Assembly: GCA_009746045.1 (NCBI GenBank)
Contig: RPFO01001031.1
Span: 7,501-27,831, forward strand
Origin: Mesostigma viride
Taxonomy: Eukaryota; Streptophyta; Mesostigmatophyceae; Mesostigmatales; Mesostigmataceae
Length of the DNA: 20,331 bases
Direction of reading: 5' to 3'
Made by a program: the position numbers and the translations under genes. The notes under the pieces are model-generated. The model saw only the letters and a program-made list of their open reading frames with translations, searched no databases and was not told where the DNA came from. Shown one piece after another: positions 1-7,565 of the stretch. The number at the start of each line of letters is the position of its first letter. The stretch's first letter is position 1.

Positions 1-1803
1 CCTCCTAACCCTAGAGGGGCGTGCTCTAAGGGGAGGGAGGAGGCCCTTGCGAGGGTCAAGAGGCACTGCACCTGGCACAGTCGCCGCGTAGGGGGCGTTG
101 CGACAGGCCAGGAGCAAGAAGGTGCTGATGCAATATATGGGAAGCAGAATAAGTATGAACAACTGCGCGCGGACGCGGTGAGTCTACCAAAGGCGGAGGT
201 GGCGGGGAAGGCACGGCTGCTCGACCTGTTGGCTATGCGGCCGAGCTGGCGGGAGATATATGCCAGCGAAGAGAACTGCATCAAGCCAGCGGTCGTGGCG
301 AGCGCAAAGTATTGGAATGTGCCCAAGCCCAGCCGGGGATGCTCCATGGCTGAATGGGGCAAGCTCATGAGCCGGGCAGCGGGCGTGGGCATGGTGGCGT
401 TCCGGGAGAGGCGGCCCAAGTGGGTGGATGGCTGCTTTGGAGTGGCCAAGGGGGTGGGTGAGCTTCGGTTCATCGTCAACAGGAAGCTGGGCAACCTGCT
501 GTGGGTGGACCCCCCCAAGATCCTGCTACCCCACCTGGGCATCCTCGTGGAGGTCTACATCAAAGGCTGGTGCTACTGCGCCAAGAGCGACCTCGTGTCA
601 TACTACTATTCCATCGAGGTGCCCGAGTGGTGGTGGGACTACCAAGGGCTTCCTAGTGTGTGGTCGACTAGCGTAGGTCTGGCAGGGCCCAGGCGGAAGG
701 TGTGGCCCGTGCTCAAGGTGCTGGCCATGGGACATTCCCATGCGGTGGCGCTGGGGGAGGCCATCCATGAGATGGTGCTCTACATGACCGGTGCCCTGGA
801 TCCGAGGCGCCAGGTCAACTACCTCTCAAGCGCAGGTGAGCTCACCTTGGTGCGCGACGAGTGTGGCCAGCCACTGCGCTTGGCCATCGAGTACAAGGAG
901 GAGCGCGCCGGGGAGCTTCAGATTGACCTGGAAAACCCCCCTGCCCCCATGCTGTCCATCACCATTGATGACTTGGTGGCCAGCAACGGGCGGACCTGCG
1001 AGGCGGTGAACCAGCTCATCACGCGCGCTATTGAGGAAGGCTACCTCCCTAACAACCTTGTGCCGTCTAAGGAGAAGACTAAGATGGCGAGCCTGGAAGG
1101 GGACGAGCTAGAAGCCCTAGGGGTGGTGCACCGACGGAACGGCGTGCTGGAACCAACGGTCAAGCAGCTCAACCTTGTGATCGCCCACACGCAGGCTATA
1201 CTCACTCGAGGCCGAGCTACGGCCGAGGGGCTGGCTGCCGTCTTGGGGCGGTGGTTGTGGCTGCAGATGTTAAGCCGCAGCTGCTTGTCCATTTGGCAGC
1301 AATGTTTCAAATTCATCAGCCTGCAAGGGTGGGGGCAGCGATCCTGGGTGCTGTGGGCCGGGGTGCGGGAGGAGTTAGAGTGTGCCCTGGCCTTGGCTCC
1401 CATGCTAAGGGTTGACCGAAGCGCACCTTTGGCCCGTGAGGTGGTTGCATCTGACGCGTCCACCTACGGGCAAGGTGTCGTGTACGCAACCATGGAGCCG
1501 GGCGATGTGACGGAGCTGGCGAGGGCACGAGAGGTGCGGGGGTACCCGACTTTGCTCATACCAAGTGAGGTGGCCTACGCTGGCCCTAGGCCACTGAGCG
1601 CGCGGGCGCAACAAGCAATCACTAGCCAGCAATGGCGGGTTGGGGTCCGGAGTCGTTGGCGGGATCCGGGGATGCACATCAACGAGAAGGAGGTGCGGGC
1701 TGCAGTGAAGGGCGTGGAGAGGAGTGCGCGCAGCTTGGCAAACCGAGGCAAGCGGGTGGTGAGGTTGGTGGACTCCACCGCGGCGTTGGGCTGCTTGGCT
1801 TAA
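1..1803 (+). pseudogene. Reverse transcriptase-RNase H, 5' part, interrupted by an insertion
   Basis: This frame is open from base 1, so the protein begins upstream of the window. The first GTG at 178 is not a real start. Numbering residues from 178, a pre-palm segment ELRFIVNRKLGNLLW lies near 95-109. RT motif A is KSDLVSYYYSI (Asp138), motif B is LAMGHSHAVALGEA (182-195) and motif C is SITIDDLVA (Asp264-Asp265). RNase H follows with VVASDASTYGQG (Asp426), HINEKEVRAA (Glu505) and VVRLVDSTAALG (Asp532). This RT/RNase H layout and the SDAS / N-x-x-E / VDST signature match YR retrotransposons. The enzyme would copy the element RNA into DNA and remove the RNA strand. The reading frame stops at TAA 1801-1803, which belongs to the inserted element. 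The missing C-terminus resumes in the same frame at 3577. Confidence 0.85.
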
Positions 1804-1845
1804 TGTCTAATCACCAAGAAAATGTCCTCATATGAGGACATTTTT
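1801..1845 (+). repeat. Left terminal inverted repeat with a perfect 22-bp palindrome
   Basis: The TIR pairs with the reverse complement of 3540-3576. Bases 1821-1842 form a perfect palindrome with half-site AATGTCCTCAT. A palindrome inside an inverted repeat places several identical half-sites at each tip, as expected of a transposase binding site (inference). Confidence 0.8.
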
Positions 1846-3539
1846 AAGCATGGATACCATTTGTAATAACTCACACATTTCAACATATCCATGGGTACGG
1901 CATGGAACCATGTTCATTTATGATATGTTCAAGAGTAGCAATGCTTAACATCCATGAAATATGCTCATTGTATAATTGTTTACGATTTATGAATGCAGGG
2001 GGGTCGCTACGCGAGTGACCAACAAGCACTCAAGCCAACAATATGCCCAGAAAGAAGGCAGGGCCAGGTCATGGCTGGTCCTGAAAATGCACCCAAGGTG
2101 CCCACAACATGTCTACATTACACCCTCGCTATCCTAGACCCTGCAGCCTGCCGGGGGGGGGCACAAAATGTAACTGGCAGCCAGGGACCATGGTGCAGGC
2201 CAAATAGCAGGTGTAAAGCTAGCTCAAAGCTAGCTCAGTCCAAAGAATGAAATAAGAAGCAAATACTTGCCAAGGTTAGGTCTGTGATCGTTATTGGAGG
2301 CTTGGCTGCCACCACGGTGCTCGACAATGATGCTTAAGCCTTCAATCATATATGAAGCAGATACTGCAAAGAGGCACAAATAGCAATACAAGCACAATGT
2401 AAGCATGAAAAGCTCAAGTTTCCAAGCCAGTCTAGCTCACTTGGACATGAGGTTAAGCGTTAGAAACATATGGGCAACATCCCAGCAAGCCTTGAAAAAG
2501 TTTTCAGCAACAAGGCAGTATATGTGTTAAATCAAACTACCACATTGCAACTAAGCACAGTGACTTCTACTTGCTGCTGTTTTGACGACGCAAGGCCGTT
2601 TACCTTTTCAGTGACACCACGGGAAAAGAAAGCATTACCCAGCAAACTTCCTTTAAGTTCCCCGGACATAGGCGTAATCACAACCACGACGTTGGGCATT
2701 GAAAAGAACCGGAATCATTAAGTCTGCGGGGGTTATAAGCTACGATACTCTTGACACGCTTATTTAGAACGATGCGGTTGCGGATGACATCCGGAACCTT
2801 GTTCTTGACGTGCGCCCAGGCCGCCAGCTGCGCGGGACAGCTCAAGAAATATATATTAAAGGACGGTGACGCCCGGGAAGCACCCAGCCTTGCGGCAAAA
2901 GTAAAATATGGCTCGCGCTCGCCGTGGTTTTCGCCAGGCGTGACTGCGATATCACGACGAAAAAATGGAGACTCTTTGACCCATCTAACTGCCCAGGTCC
3001 CTCTGTTGCCCGGGTCGCCCATTAACCCAGAAGCGTACCATAACCCATACTCGCGATATCCGCAGCTACTGGGCGGAAAAAGAAATTGTAAAACCGAACT
3101 GCATACTGACCTATCATGCCATCTACGTAGCTTCCAGATTTTCTTCAACGATGCCAAAATCCGTTCATGAACAATATTTTCGACATATACAAAGCACCTG
3201 CACGTCAAAAGCAGCATCTTCGAAATGAATAGATGATGATCTAAAGTTCTGTCTTCATTCGGGGCAAAATAATGGCCTATAACGTTCAGGCAAGCCTCAG
3301 AGCTGGAACGACCCCATAGCCGTCACTCGACAAAATGCTCGATTACATTGCAACGTTCTTGCTGTAGTAGGTACTTTTCCTCGCCTCATATTTTCCAGGT
3401 ACGGTCGGCCCCTGTCGACCCCGGGGGCTTGGCGCGCTCAGTACCTATCCCAGTTTCGCGCCAAAACCCACCAGGGATCCTCAGGACCAACTTTGGCGCC
3501 AAAACCGCCCCCCTGACCCCCCCCGTCTCAAACGAGGAC
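1846..3539. other. Interior of the TIR element, no recognised gene
   Basis: The base composition is lower in GC than the flanking retrotransposon. A minus-strand frame 2678-3217 (179 aa) and a plus-strand frame 2751-3170 (139 aa) overlap almost completely, so at most one is real. The minus frame reads coding-like toward its C-terminus (for example NKVPDVIRNRIVLNKRVKSI), but I recognise no family and see no complete catalytic motif. It may be transposase debris. Two E2F-like sites lie near the right end (3454-3466 and 3492-3503). The rest (1846-2677) shows nothing identifiable. Confidence 0.4.
3454..3503. promoter_or_regulatory. Pair of E2F-like sites
   Basis: TTTCGCGCCAAAA (3454-3466) and the perfect 12-bp palindrome TTTGGCGCCAAA (3492-3503) both fit the E2F/DP consensus TTTSGCGC(S). 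They are 38 bp apart, inside the right end of the TIR element. Binding and function are inferred from sequence match only. Confidence 0.35.
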
Positions 3540-3576
3540 TATGTCCTCAAATGAGGACATTTGGTTTTTGGACACT
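3540..3576 (-). repeat. Right terminal inverted repeat
   Basis: This is an inverted copy of 1801-1845. Bases 3541-3560 form arms ATGTCCTCA / TGAGGACAT around a central AA. A further GAGGAC at 3533-3538 pairs with GTCCTC at 3543-3548, so the half-site occurs in alternating orientation at this end. Confidence 0.75.
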
Positions 3577-3823
3577 AAGGGGCGGTCCTCATCCCACAAG
3601 CTCAACAAGCAGTGCCGCCGCTTGTGCGCGCTGACCCTCGCCACGGGGAGTCGTTCCCATGCAGTGGGTGTGGACGCCGAGTGCACTTCAACCAGCCGAT
3701 GGCGTTTCTCGCGGCCAATCCATGGCGACTTTCTTGGCAGGCTGGGTGCGCGACCTGACCGCAGAAGGCATCCATCCTAACCCGGGGCCCCCTGCACCTG
3801 TTATAGCTACCTTCCATTGCTAG
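3577..3823 (+). pseudogene. RNase H C-terminal part with an NPGP (2A-like) tail, frameshifted
   Basis: This is the continuation of the interrupted RT-RNase H. The first frame reads KGRSSSHKLNKQCRRLCALT, the usual sequence after the third catalytic Asp in YR-element RNase H. Near 3648 the coherent reading shifts by one to MQWVWTPSALQPADGVSRG, whose PADGVSR carries the last conserved Asp of the RNase H fold. It then runs ATFLAGWVRDLTAEG, IHPNPGPP and ends at TAG 3821-3823. The NPGP tetrapeptide (3779-3790) resembles the end of 2A ribosome-skipping peptides and sits just before the recombinase. The frame change may be true decay or a base-calling error. Homology to RNase H is clear. The role of NPGP is inference. 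Confidence 0.75.
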
Positions 3824-4708
3824 AGGGGAAAGTAAAGCCGGCTACTTTGCTGGCCTACCGTCGTGGTCTTGATTCCCTCTTGACTTGGTGGGAGGCTGGT
3901 GGGCGGGCGGACGGGTCATCGTCACGAGCTGACACCCTTGAGGAGACATTTTGTGCGTATGTCGCCTGGGCTCATTTTCGGGGGTACAGCCGCCAAGTGT
4001 GTGTCAATGCCTTGATGGGGTTGCAACTTTATTATCCCGGTATGGTGAAGCGGTGGGACTTGGCCCGTGGCGTCCTCGCTGGGTGGAAAACACTTGTGCC
4101 CCCCATGCCCCTCCTCCCATTCCATGGGAGGCGGCGTTTGCACTTGCCAGCACGATGGTCATGCAAGGTCAGCGCCTTGCGGGCCTGCTGGTTGTCATCG
4201 TGTTCCGCCATTACCTGCGAATCTCAGAGGCGCTGAACCTCCGTGTTGGCCATGTGCGCCTCCAGCCTGACGTTCGGCTTGGGCCGGCTCAACGGGGCGC
4301 CCTACTGCTGAGGTCTACCAAGACCTCTACTAAGGGCAAGACTCAGTCAGTGGTGGTAGAAGATGTGATGTCTGAAACCATCCTCCGTCACTGCATCGCG
4401 GGTAAGCACGCTTGGGAGGCCGTGTTCCCTTTCACCTATACCCGCAATTCCGGCGCATTTGGCAGGCTGCGAGTCAGGCCTTGGGGGTCGCCCAGATTTT
4501 CACCATTCACGGGCTGCGGCATGGAGGTGCCACTCACGATTTCCTCGCGGGTCGCAGCATGGGGGACATCCAGGGCCGGGGGCGCTGGCTTAGCAGCTCC
4601 ACGGTTGCCCATTATGTGGGCTTGCACCGCAGTTTGGAGGTGCAGCTGCCTGAGGTTATTCTTCGGGCCATGGCCGCCTGCCCCCTCGGGCCTGGCGGGC
4701 TATTTTGA
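3781..4708 (+). pseudogene. Tyrosine recombinase (integrase) of the YR retrotransposon, frameshifted
   Basis: Phage-integrase-type recombinase that would insert the circular DNA copy. The N-terminal core-binding domain reads KVKPATLLAYRRGLDSLLTW in frame 1, open from 3781 with no ATG near the start. That suggests expression as a fusion or readthrough product from RT-RNase H, whose frame ends only 43 nt further on, at 3823. Near 4100 the reading moves to frame 3 (FRHYLRISEALNLR, first catalytic Arg at 4217-4219; beta-strand Lys in STKTSTKGKTQS). Near 4445 it moves to frame 2 (FTIHGLRHGGATHDF, the HxxR motif at 4508-4519; GRGRW, Trp 4586; VAHY, nucleophile Tyr 4613-4615). It stops at TGA 4706-4708. 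The full catalytic set R-K-H-R-W-Y is present but spread over three frames, so this copy is not functional as read. Confidence 0.85.
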
Positions 4709-4797
4709 AATTGCCCTCCACCTAATTTGGTTGTTCATTTCTCTGTCATTATGCTAGGTTCTTTGCCCCTGGCATGGATCGCCAGGGAGGGATATAA
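4709..4797. other. Spacer between recombinase stop and repeat B1
   Basis: Short non-coding trailer of the YR element. No gene or repeat seen. Confidence 0.5.
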
Positions 4798-4931
4798 GGG
4801 TAAGGCTAGCCTTTGCCAAGCAATAAGTGTTCCCATGAGCATCGGCGGCCGGGATGTGGCCTGCCTTTTGTATGTGCTCCACTCATTGTTTTAAAAAAGA
4901 GTCTGGTTACCCTGGAGTTCCACGGTTAATA
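4798..4931 (+). repeat. Internal direct repeat B1 of the YR retrotransposon
   Basis: This 134-bp block starts at GGGTAAGGCTAGCC. It recurs as B2 (5399-5423 joined to 7442-7565) with one substitution in an A-rich run and one 4-nt insertion (GCAT) in B2. It contains a 12-bp perfect palindrome AAGGCTAGCCTT at 4802-4813. The position after the recombinase and the second copy at the element end match the B1/B2 pair of split direct repeats. Confidence 0.8.
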
Positions 4932-4940
4932 TAATCGTGG
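4920..4940. promoter_or_regulatory. Putative recombinase crossover site at the B1/A2 junction
   Basis: CCACGGTTA (4920-4928) and TAATCGTGG (4932-4940) are inverted arms with 8 of 9 bases paired, around a 3-nt centre ATA. B2 ends with the same left arm plus ATA (7554-7565) and then diverges. This is how a tyrosine recombinase core site looks. It fits the internal junction being a copy of the circle joint. Function is inferred. Confidence 0.6.
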
Positions 4941-5398
4941 TTCTCTGAACATAGTTTCTTTATAGTGAGATGGAAGGGTAGCCGCTATAGCTAGGTTATT
5001 GGGTTCACGTGACATACCTTTTGAGGCCGGTGCGGCCTGATCCCGGATCAGTCGTGGCCAAAGCTTTGGCCAGTTTTTCTTGGCCAGGTGGCAGGAGCTA
5101 CGTTGAGATATAAACCTGCCACTAGCTGTCTAGGTTTCTTGGCTCATGGCGTAGTGATTAACTAGATCTAGATTCTTTCTCTCACGCACTATATGTGACC
5201 TAATAGCCCCGGCAGCCTTACGTAAGCTGCCGGCAATTAGAACGCCACATTGCGTCATTTGTTCAGACGCAACATTTGCGTGGCGAAAAAATGCCGTCCG
5301 GGCCAAGGCCGCATGACACGCAAAAAAGGACAAAAACAAACCCACCTAGCTAAGGTCGGCCTCTTTTCTTTTCCCGCCCACCCTCCCTGCGTGTTTGG
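4932..5398 (+). repeat. Internal A2 segment of the YR retrotransposon (predicted copy of the left terminal repeat A1)
   Basis: This non-coding block of about 467 bp lies between B1 and B2. By the PAT/TOC plan it should duplicate the left end of the element, which is outside the window, so the match could not be seen. It contains short inverted stretches such as CCGGCAGC (5208-5215) against GCTGCCGG (5226-5233). No convincing ORF is present. Confidence 0.55.
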
Positions 5399-5423
5399 GG
5401 GTAAGGCTAGCCTTTGCCAAGCA
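5399..5423 (+). repeat. Repeat B2, 5' fragment
   Basis: Matches the first 25 bp of B1, including the AAGGCTAGCCTT palindrome (5403-5414). It is cut off at 5423 by the L1-like insertion. The rest of B2 resumes at 7442. Confidence 0.8.
5413..5423 (+). repeat. Target-site duplication, left copy
   Basis: TTTGCCAAGCA here and at 7442-7452 flank the L1-like insertion exactly. The uninterrupted site is visible in B1 at 4812-4822. An 11-bp duplication is typical for target-primed reverse transcription. Confidence 0.75.
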
Positions 5424-5655
5424 CTGATTTTTGACACTGATCTATCATTGACACTGATCTATGGGTGACTCGAAACGATCAGCAACGAAAATGGCTGACG
5501 GCGGTATGGCTGACGGCGGAGTTCAGATCTTTTGCGTCTGAGCCCCAAATTCGGTCAGACCACTTGCATTCGATGCGCCTTTCTAAGACGCACTTGCCAG
5601 TATAAACGGTTACGGCTGCCACGCAGTATAGACAAAGTTACGCACGTGACCAGCT
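5424..5655 (+). other. 5' leader of the L1-like element with short tandem duplications
   Basis: Two adjacent short duplications are visible: TTGACACTGATCTAT at 5431 and again at 5448, and ATGGCTGACGGCGG at 5491 and again at 5506. Tandem units in the 5' leader are common in non-LTR elements, where they can act as internal promoter modules. That role is not shown here. Confidence 0.5.
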
Positions 5656-7018
5656 ATGACGACTACCAAAGCAAAACGAGGGCTGGAAAAGGAGCTGGCA
5701 CAGCTTCCCAGCGCCCAGCCCAACCCTCTCGCCCTCGCCATTGTTCAGCCGACAGGCTTACCCGCCAAACCCTCGCCAAGCGCCTCGCCTGAGCCCAAGA
5801 AACCCTGCCACGATCGAAAATGGAGCGAGTTCCTCCCCGGCGACCGACGATTCGCCTTCACCCGGTGGCAAGAATTGTCGCCGCAGGCATGCATCGAGGT
5901 TCTCCAGTTCCTCGAACAGGAGCGGAAGCTCTTCGTGCCCAAGGTGGGGGCGGCTATCGACTACAATGGAGACATGTCCTGGCTCTATGCTTTGAACGAA
6001 GTAGAACAACGCCTGATTATCCTGACCAGCCAATTCCAGATCCGCCTCGGCGACATCACCAGAACGCTCCGCACCCCAGCCCCCGCACAGCCGGCAGCCC
6101 CATCGGCTTCCTCCCTCGGCAAGGATGACATCCGCGCAGTGCTGGAGGAGCACGTGACCTGGCCGCTGGCCGAGCAGCTGACATCGCTGAACACCACGCT
6201 CAACACGGTCGAGGCCCGGGTCTCCAACGTGGAAACCAAGGTCGTCCACAAGCAGCCTACAACCCCAGTTCACGGCGCTACACACCACGGCGCAGGCTTC
6301 GGAAACGCATGCTGCACTTGTCTCTCGCCTTAACCAGGTGGAGGGCAAGTGTGGCGTGCTCCTGAAGAAGCTTGAGGCCATCACCGCCCATACCGAGGCC
6401 CTGGCCACACAGGTCCCCAAGATAGCGGAGCAGACGGCCACCATTGCATCCCAGCCACCCCGGCAGGATGCTGGCGACCTCCCGCCGCTCTCCTACGCGG
6501 ACCTGCTGCGGTCAGCGACCGCCTCCACCACCGACGCCATCGCCACGAAGCTCCAGGAGCTGGAGGACCACCGCCAGGCCCAGCAACGGGAGGTCACCGA
6601 CCGCGCTCGCCGCGAGTGCCGAGTGGTGCTACGTCGCTTCCCCCAGAAGCCAGGTGAGACGTCAACCTCTCTTGCTGACGAGCTCAAGAACCAGCTTCTT
6701 ACCCTCATGGGCCTGGTAGGTGAGGTAGAACTGCGTGGGTGCCACCGCCTTCCCCACTCACGGGACAAGGCGGCCCCCCCACCAGTCCTACTCACCTTCC
6801 CCTCCCCTGAGGATAAGCAGCGGTTCCTCTCTCGTCGCAAGCGGTTGCACGACCTCACCTGGACGCTGGATGACGACCTCACCCCCGCTCAGCAACAGCG
6901 ACGCGACCTGTGGCCGGAATACCTCCGCCATAAGCAGGACCCCCAGAAGCCCAAGGTGTACTGGAGGGGCGGGGACCTGATGATCAACCACAAGATGTGG
7001 ACGCCCCCAGCGGGCTAG
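5656..7018 (+). pseudogene. L1-like ORF1 protein (RNA-binding), one frameshift
   Basis: ATG at 5656 opens a frame to 6333. The coherent reading moves to the next frame near 6250 and continues to TAG 7016-7018, about 450 residues in all. The N-terminal part is Pro/Ala-rich. The middle has heptad-like segments (ALNEVEQRLIILTSQFQIRL, then AALVSRLNQVEGKCGVLLKK) expected of a trimerising coiled coil. The C-terminal third reads RRECRVVLRRFPQ, VELRGCHRLPHS, VLLTFPSPEDKQRFLSRRK, WTLDDDLTPAQQQRRDL and KVYWRGGDLMI. This is the order of the RRM and C-terminal domains of L1 ORF1p. The protein would coat element RNA and chaperone nucleic acids. Without the shift it would be near full length for the family. 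Confidence 0.7.
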
Positions 7019-7441
7019 AATAGCAATAGCCCTAGCTTGTAACCATTGGCGTCACTGCCGCTAAGGCAGCCATGCCTAGAATGTTGCCTAGCTGTGCCAA
7101 CACACCTAGTCACGTGCCGCCAACGCACGGTACACAACCAGCCATAGCCTTAGCCTAGTCCTAGTACAGCCATGCTACGCCCTGGCTATGTTCAGATTAC
7201 TTGCCCACGCTCCTTGCTATGATATGCTCACATGGGTCTTATTGCACCCACAGTTTGCCGGATCGCCGTTAGCCTGTCCTTTTAGCTAGCCGCGCCCGAT
7301 TGCAGCTGTGGCATGCCTTTGGCATGAAGGAGACTGGGGGTCTCTGCCCTTTCTCCTGTAGTGCACACACAGGGATTAAAAGCACTTCGGTGCTCCGTGA
7401 CTCCCCAACGGGAGCACGAGTTTAATTAATTAATTAATTAA
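7019..7441 (+). other. 3' UTR and (TTAA)n tail of the L1-like element
   Basis: No ORF2 follows ORF1. Near the end is a strong hairpin AGCAC-TTCG-GTGCT (7380-7393) with a TTCG loop, followed by the simple tail of TTAA units that abuts the target duplication. A 3' hairpin next to the tail is a plausible recognition feature for an L1-type reverse transcriptase supplied in trans (inference). Confidence 0.55.
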
Positions 7442-7565
7442 TTTGCCAAGCAATAAGTGTTCCCATGAGCATCGGCGGCCGGGATGTGGCCTGCCTTTTG
7501 TATGTGCTCCACTCATTGTTTTAATAAAGAGTCTGGTTACCCTGCATGGAGTTCCACGGTTAATA
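7442..7565 (+). repeat. Repeat B2, 3' fragment, and right terminus of the YR retrotransposon
   Basis: Resumes B2 with the target duplication (7442-7452). It matches B1 with one substitution (AATAAA here, AAAAAA in B1) and an extra GCAT. It ends with CCACGGTTA-ATA at 7554-7565, after which similarity to the B1/A2 region stops. That point is the predicted element end. Confidence 0.8.

Larger units (their letters stand above)
1801..3576. mobile_element. Non-autonomous TIR element inserted in the RNase H gene
   Basis: Removing 1801-3576 rejoins the RNase H codons for ...STAALGCLA and KGRSSSHKLNKQ in frame, so this block is an insertion of about 1.77 kb. Its two ends are inverted copies: left TAATGTCTAATCACCAA then a GTCCTCAT palindrome, right end (reverse complement) TAGTGTCCAAAAACCAA then the same palindrome. 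The target duplication is short and ambiguous: CT at 1799-1800 and 3575-3576, or TA/TAA with a one-base slip. No recognisable transposase is present. The longest ORF is 179 aa on the minus strand (2678-3217). It is probably a DNA transposon derivative moved by a transposase encoded elsewhere. The superfamily is undetermined. Confidence 0.75.
5424..7441 (+). mobile_element. ORF1-only L1-like (non-LTR) retroposon
   Basis: A 2018-bp insertion into B2, bounded by an 11-bp target duplication and ending in a (TTAA)n tail (about 7421-7441). It carries one frameshifted ORF1 with coiled coil and RRM-like regions and a 3' UTR of about 400 bp. No endonuclease or reverse transcriptase (ORF2) sequence is present between ORF1 and the tail. 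It therefore resembles mammalian HAL1 'half-LINEs' in layout, or it is an internal deletion of a full element. The 5' end lies at the target duplication, so it is not simply truncated at the 5' side. Confidence 0.7.
1..7565 (+). mobile_element. Tyrosine-recombinase (PAT/TOC/DIRS-like) retrotransposon, left end outside window, nested insertions
   Basis: The order RT - RNase H - tyrosine recombinase, all on the plus strand, followed by a duplicated terminal block (B1 4798-4931; B2 5399-5423 plus 7442-7565), defines a YR retrotransposon with split direct repeats. This is the plan of PAT and TOC elements and unlike DIRS1, which has inverted repeats. No methyltransferase domain is seen between RNase H and recombinase. 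The left end and the matching A1 repeat must lie upstream of the window. The right end is placed at about 7565, where B2 stops matching B1. The copy is inactive: a TIR element splits RNase H, a LINE-like element splits B2, and the coding part shows at least four frame changes (near 3648, 3815, 4100 and 4445). Seen directly: motifs and repeats. Inferred: family assignment and terminus. Confidence 0.85.

Noticed and set aside
178-180. GTG as a translation start for the RT
   Set aside because: The same frame is open back to base 1 and a eukaryotic element would not be expected to start at GTG. The ORF is simply cut by the window edge.
1801-3576. Spliceosomal or group II intron in the RNase H gene
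   Set aside because: The ends are inverted repeats with palindromes, not GT...AG or group II boundary motifs, so insertion of a transposon explains it better.
4709-5398. Long terminal repeats of an LTR retrotransposon
   Set aside because: The coding region has a tyrosine recombinase, not a DDE integrase or protease, and the repeats are split internal/terminal repeats without TG...CA ends.
5424-7441. Interpretation of the RRM ORF as the gag gene of the YR element, or as a second tandem YR copy
   Set aside because: It is flanked by an exact 11-bp duplication of a site whose empty form exists in B1, and it ends in a simple-repeat tail. Both mark it as a separate retroposon insertion.
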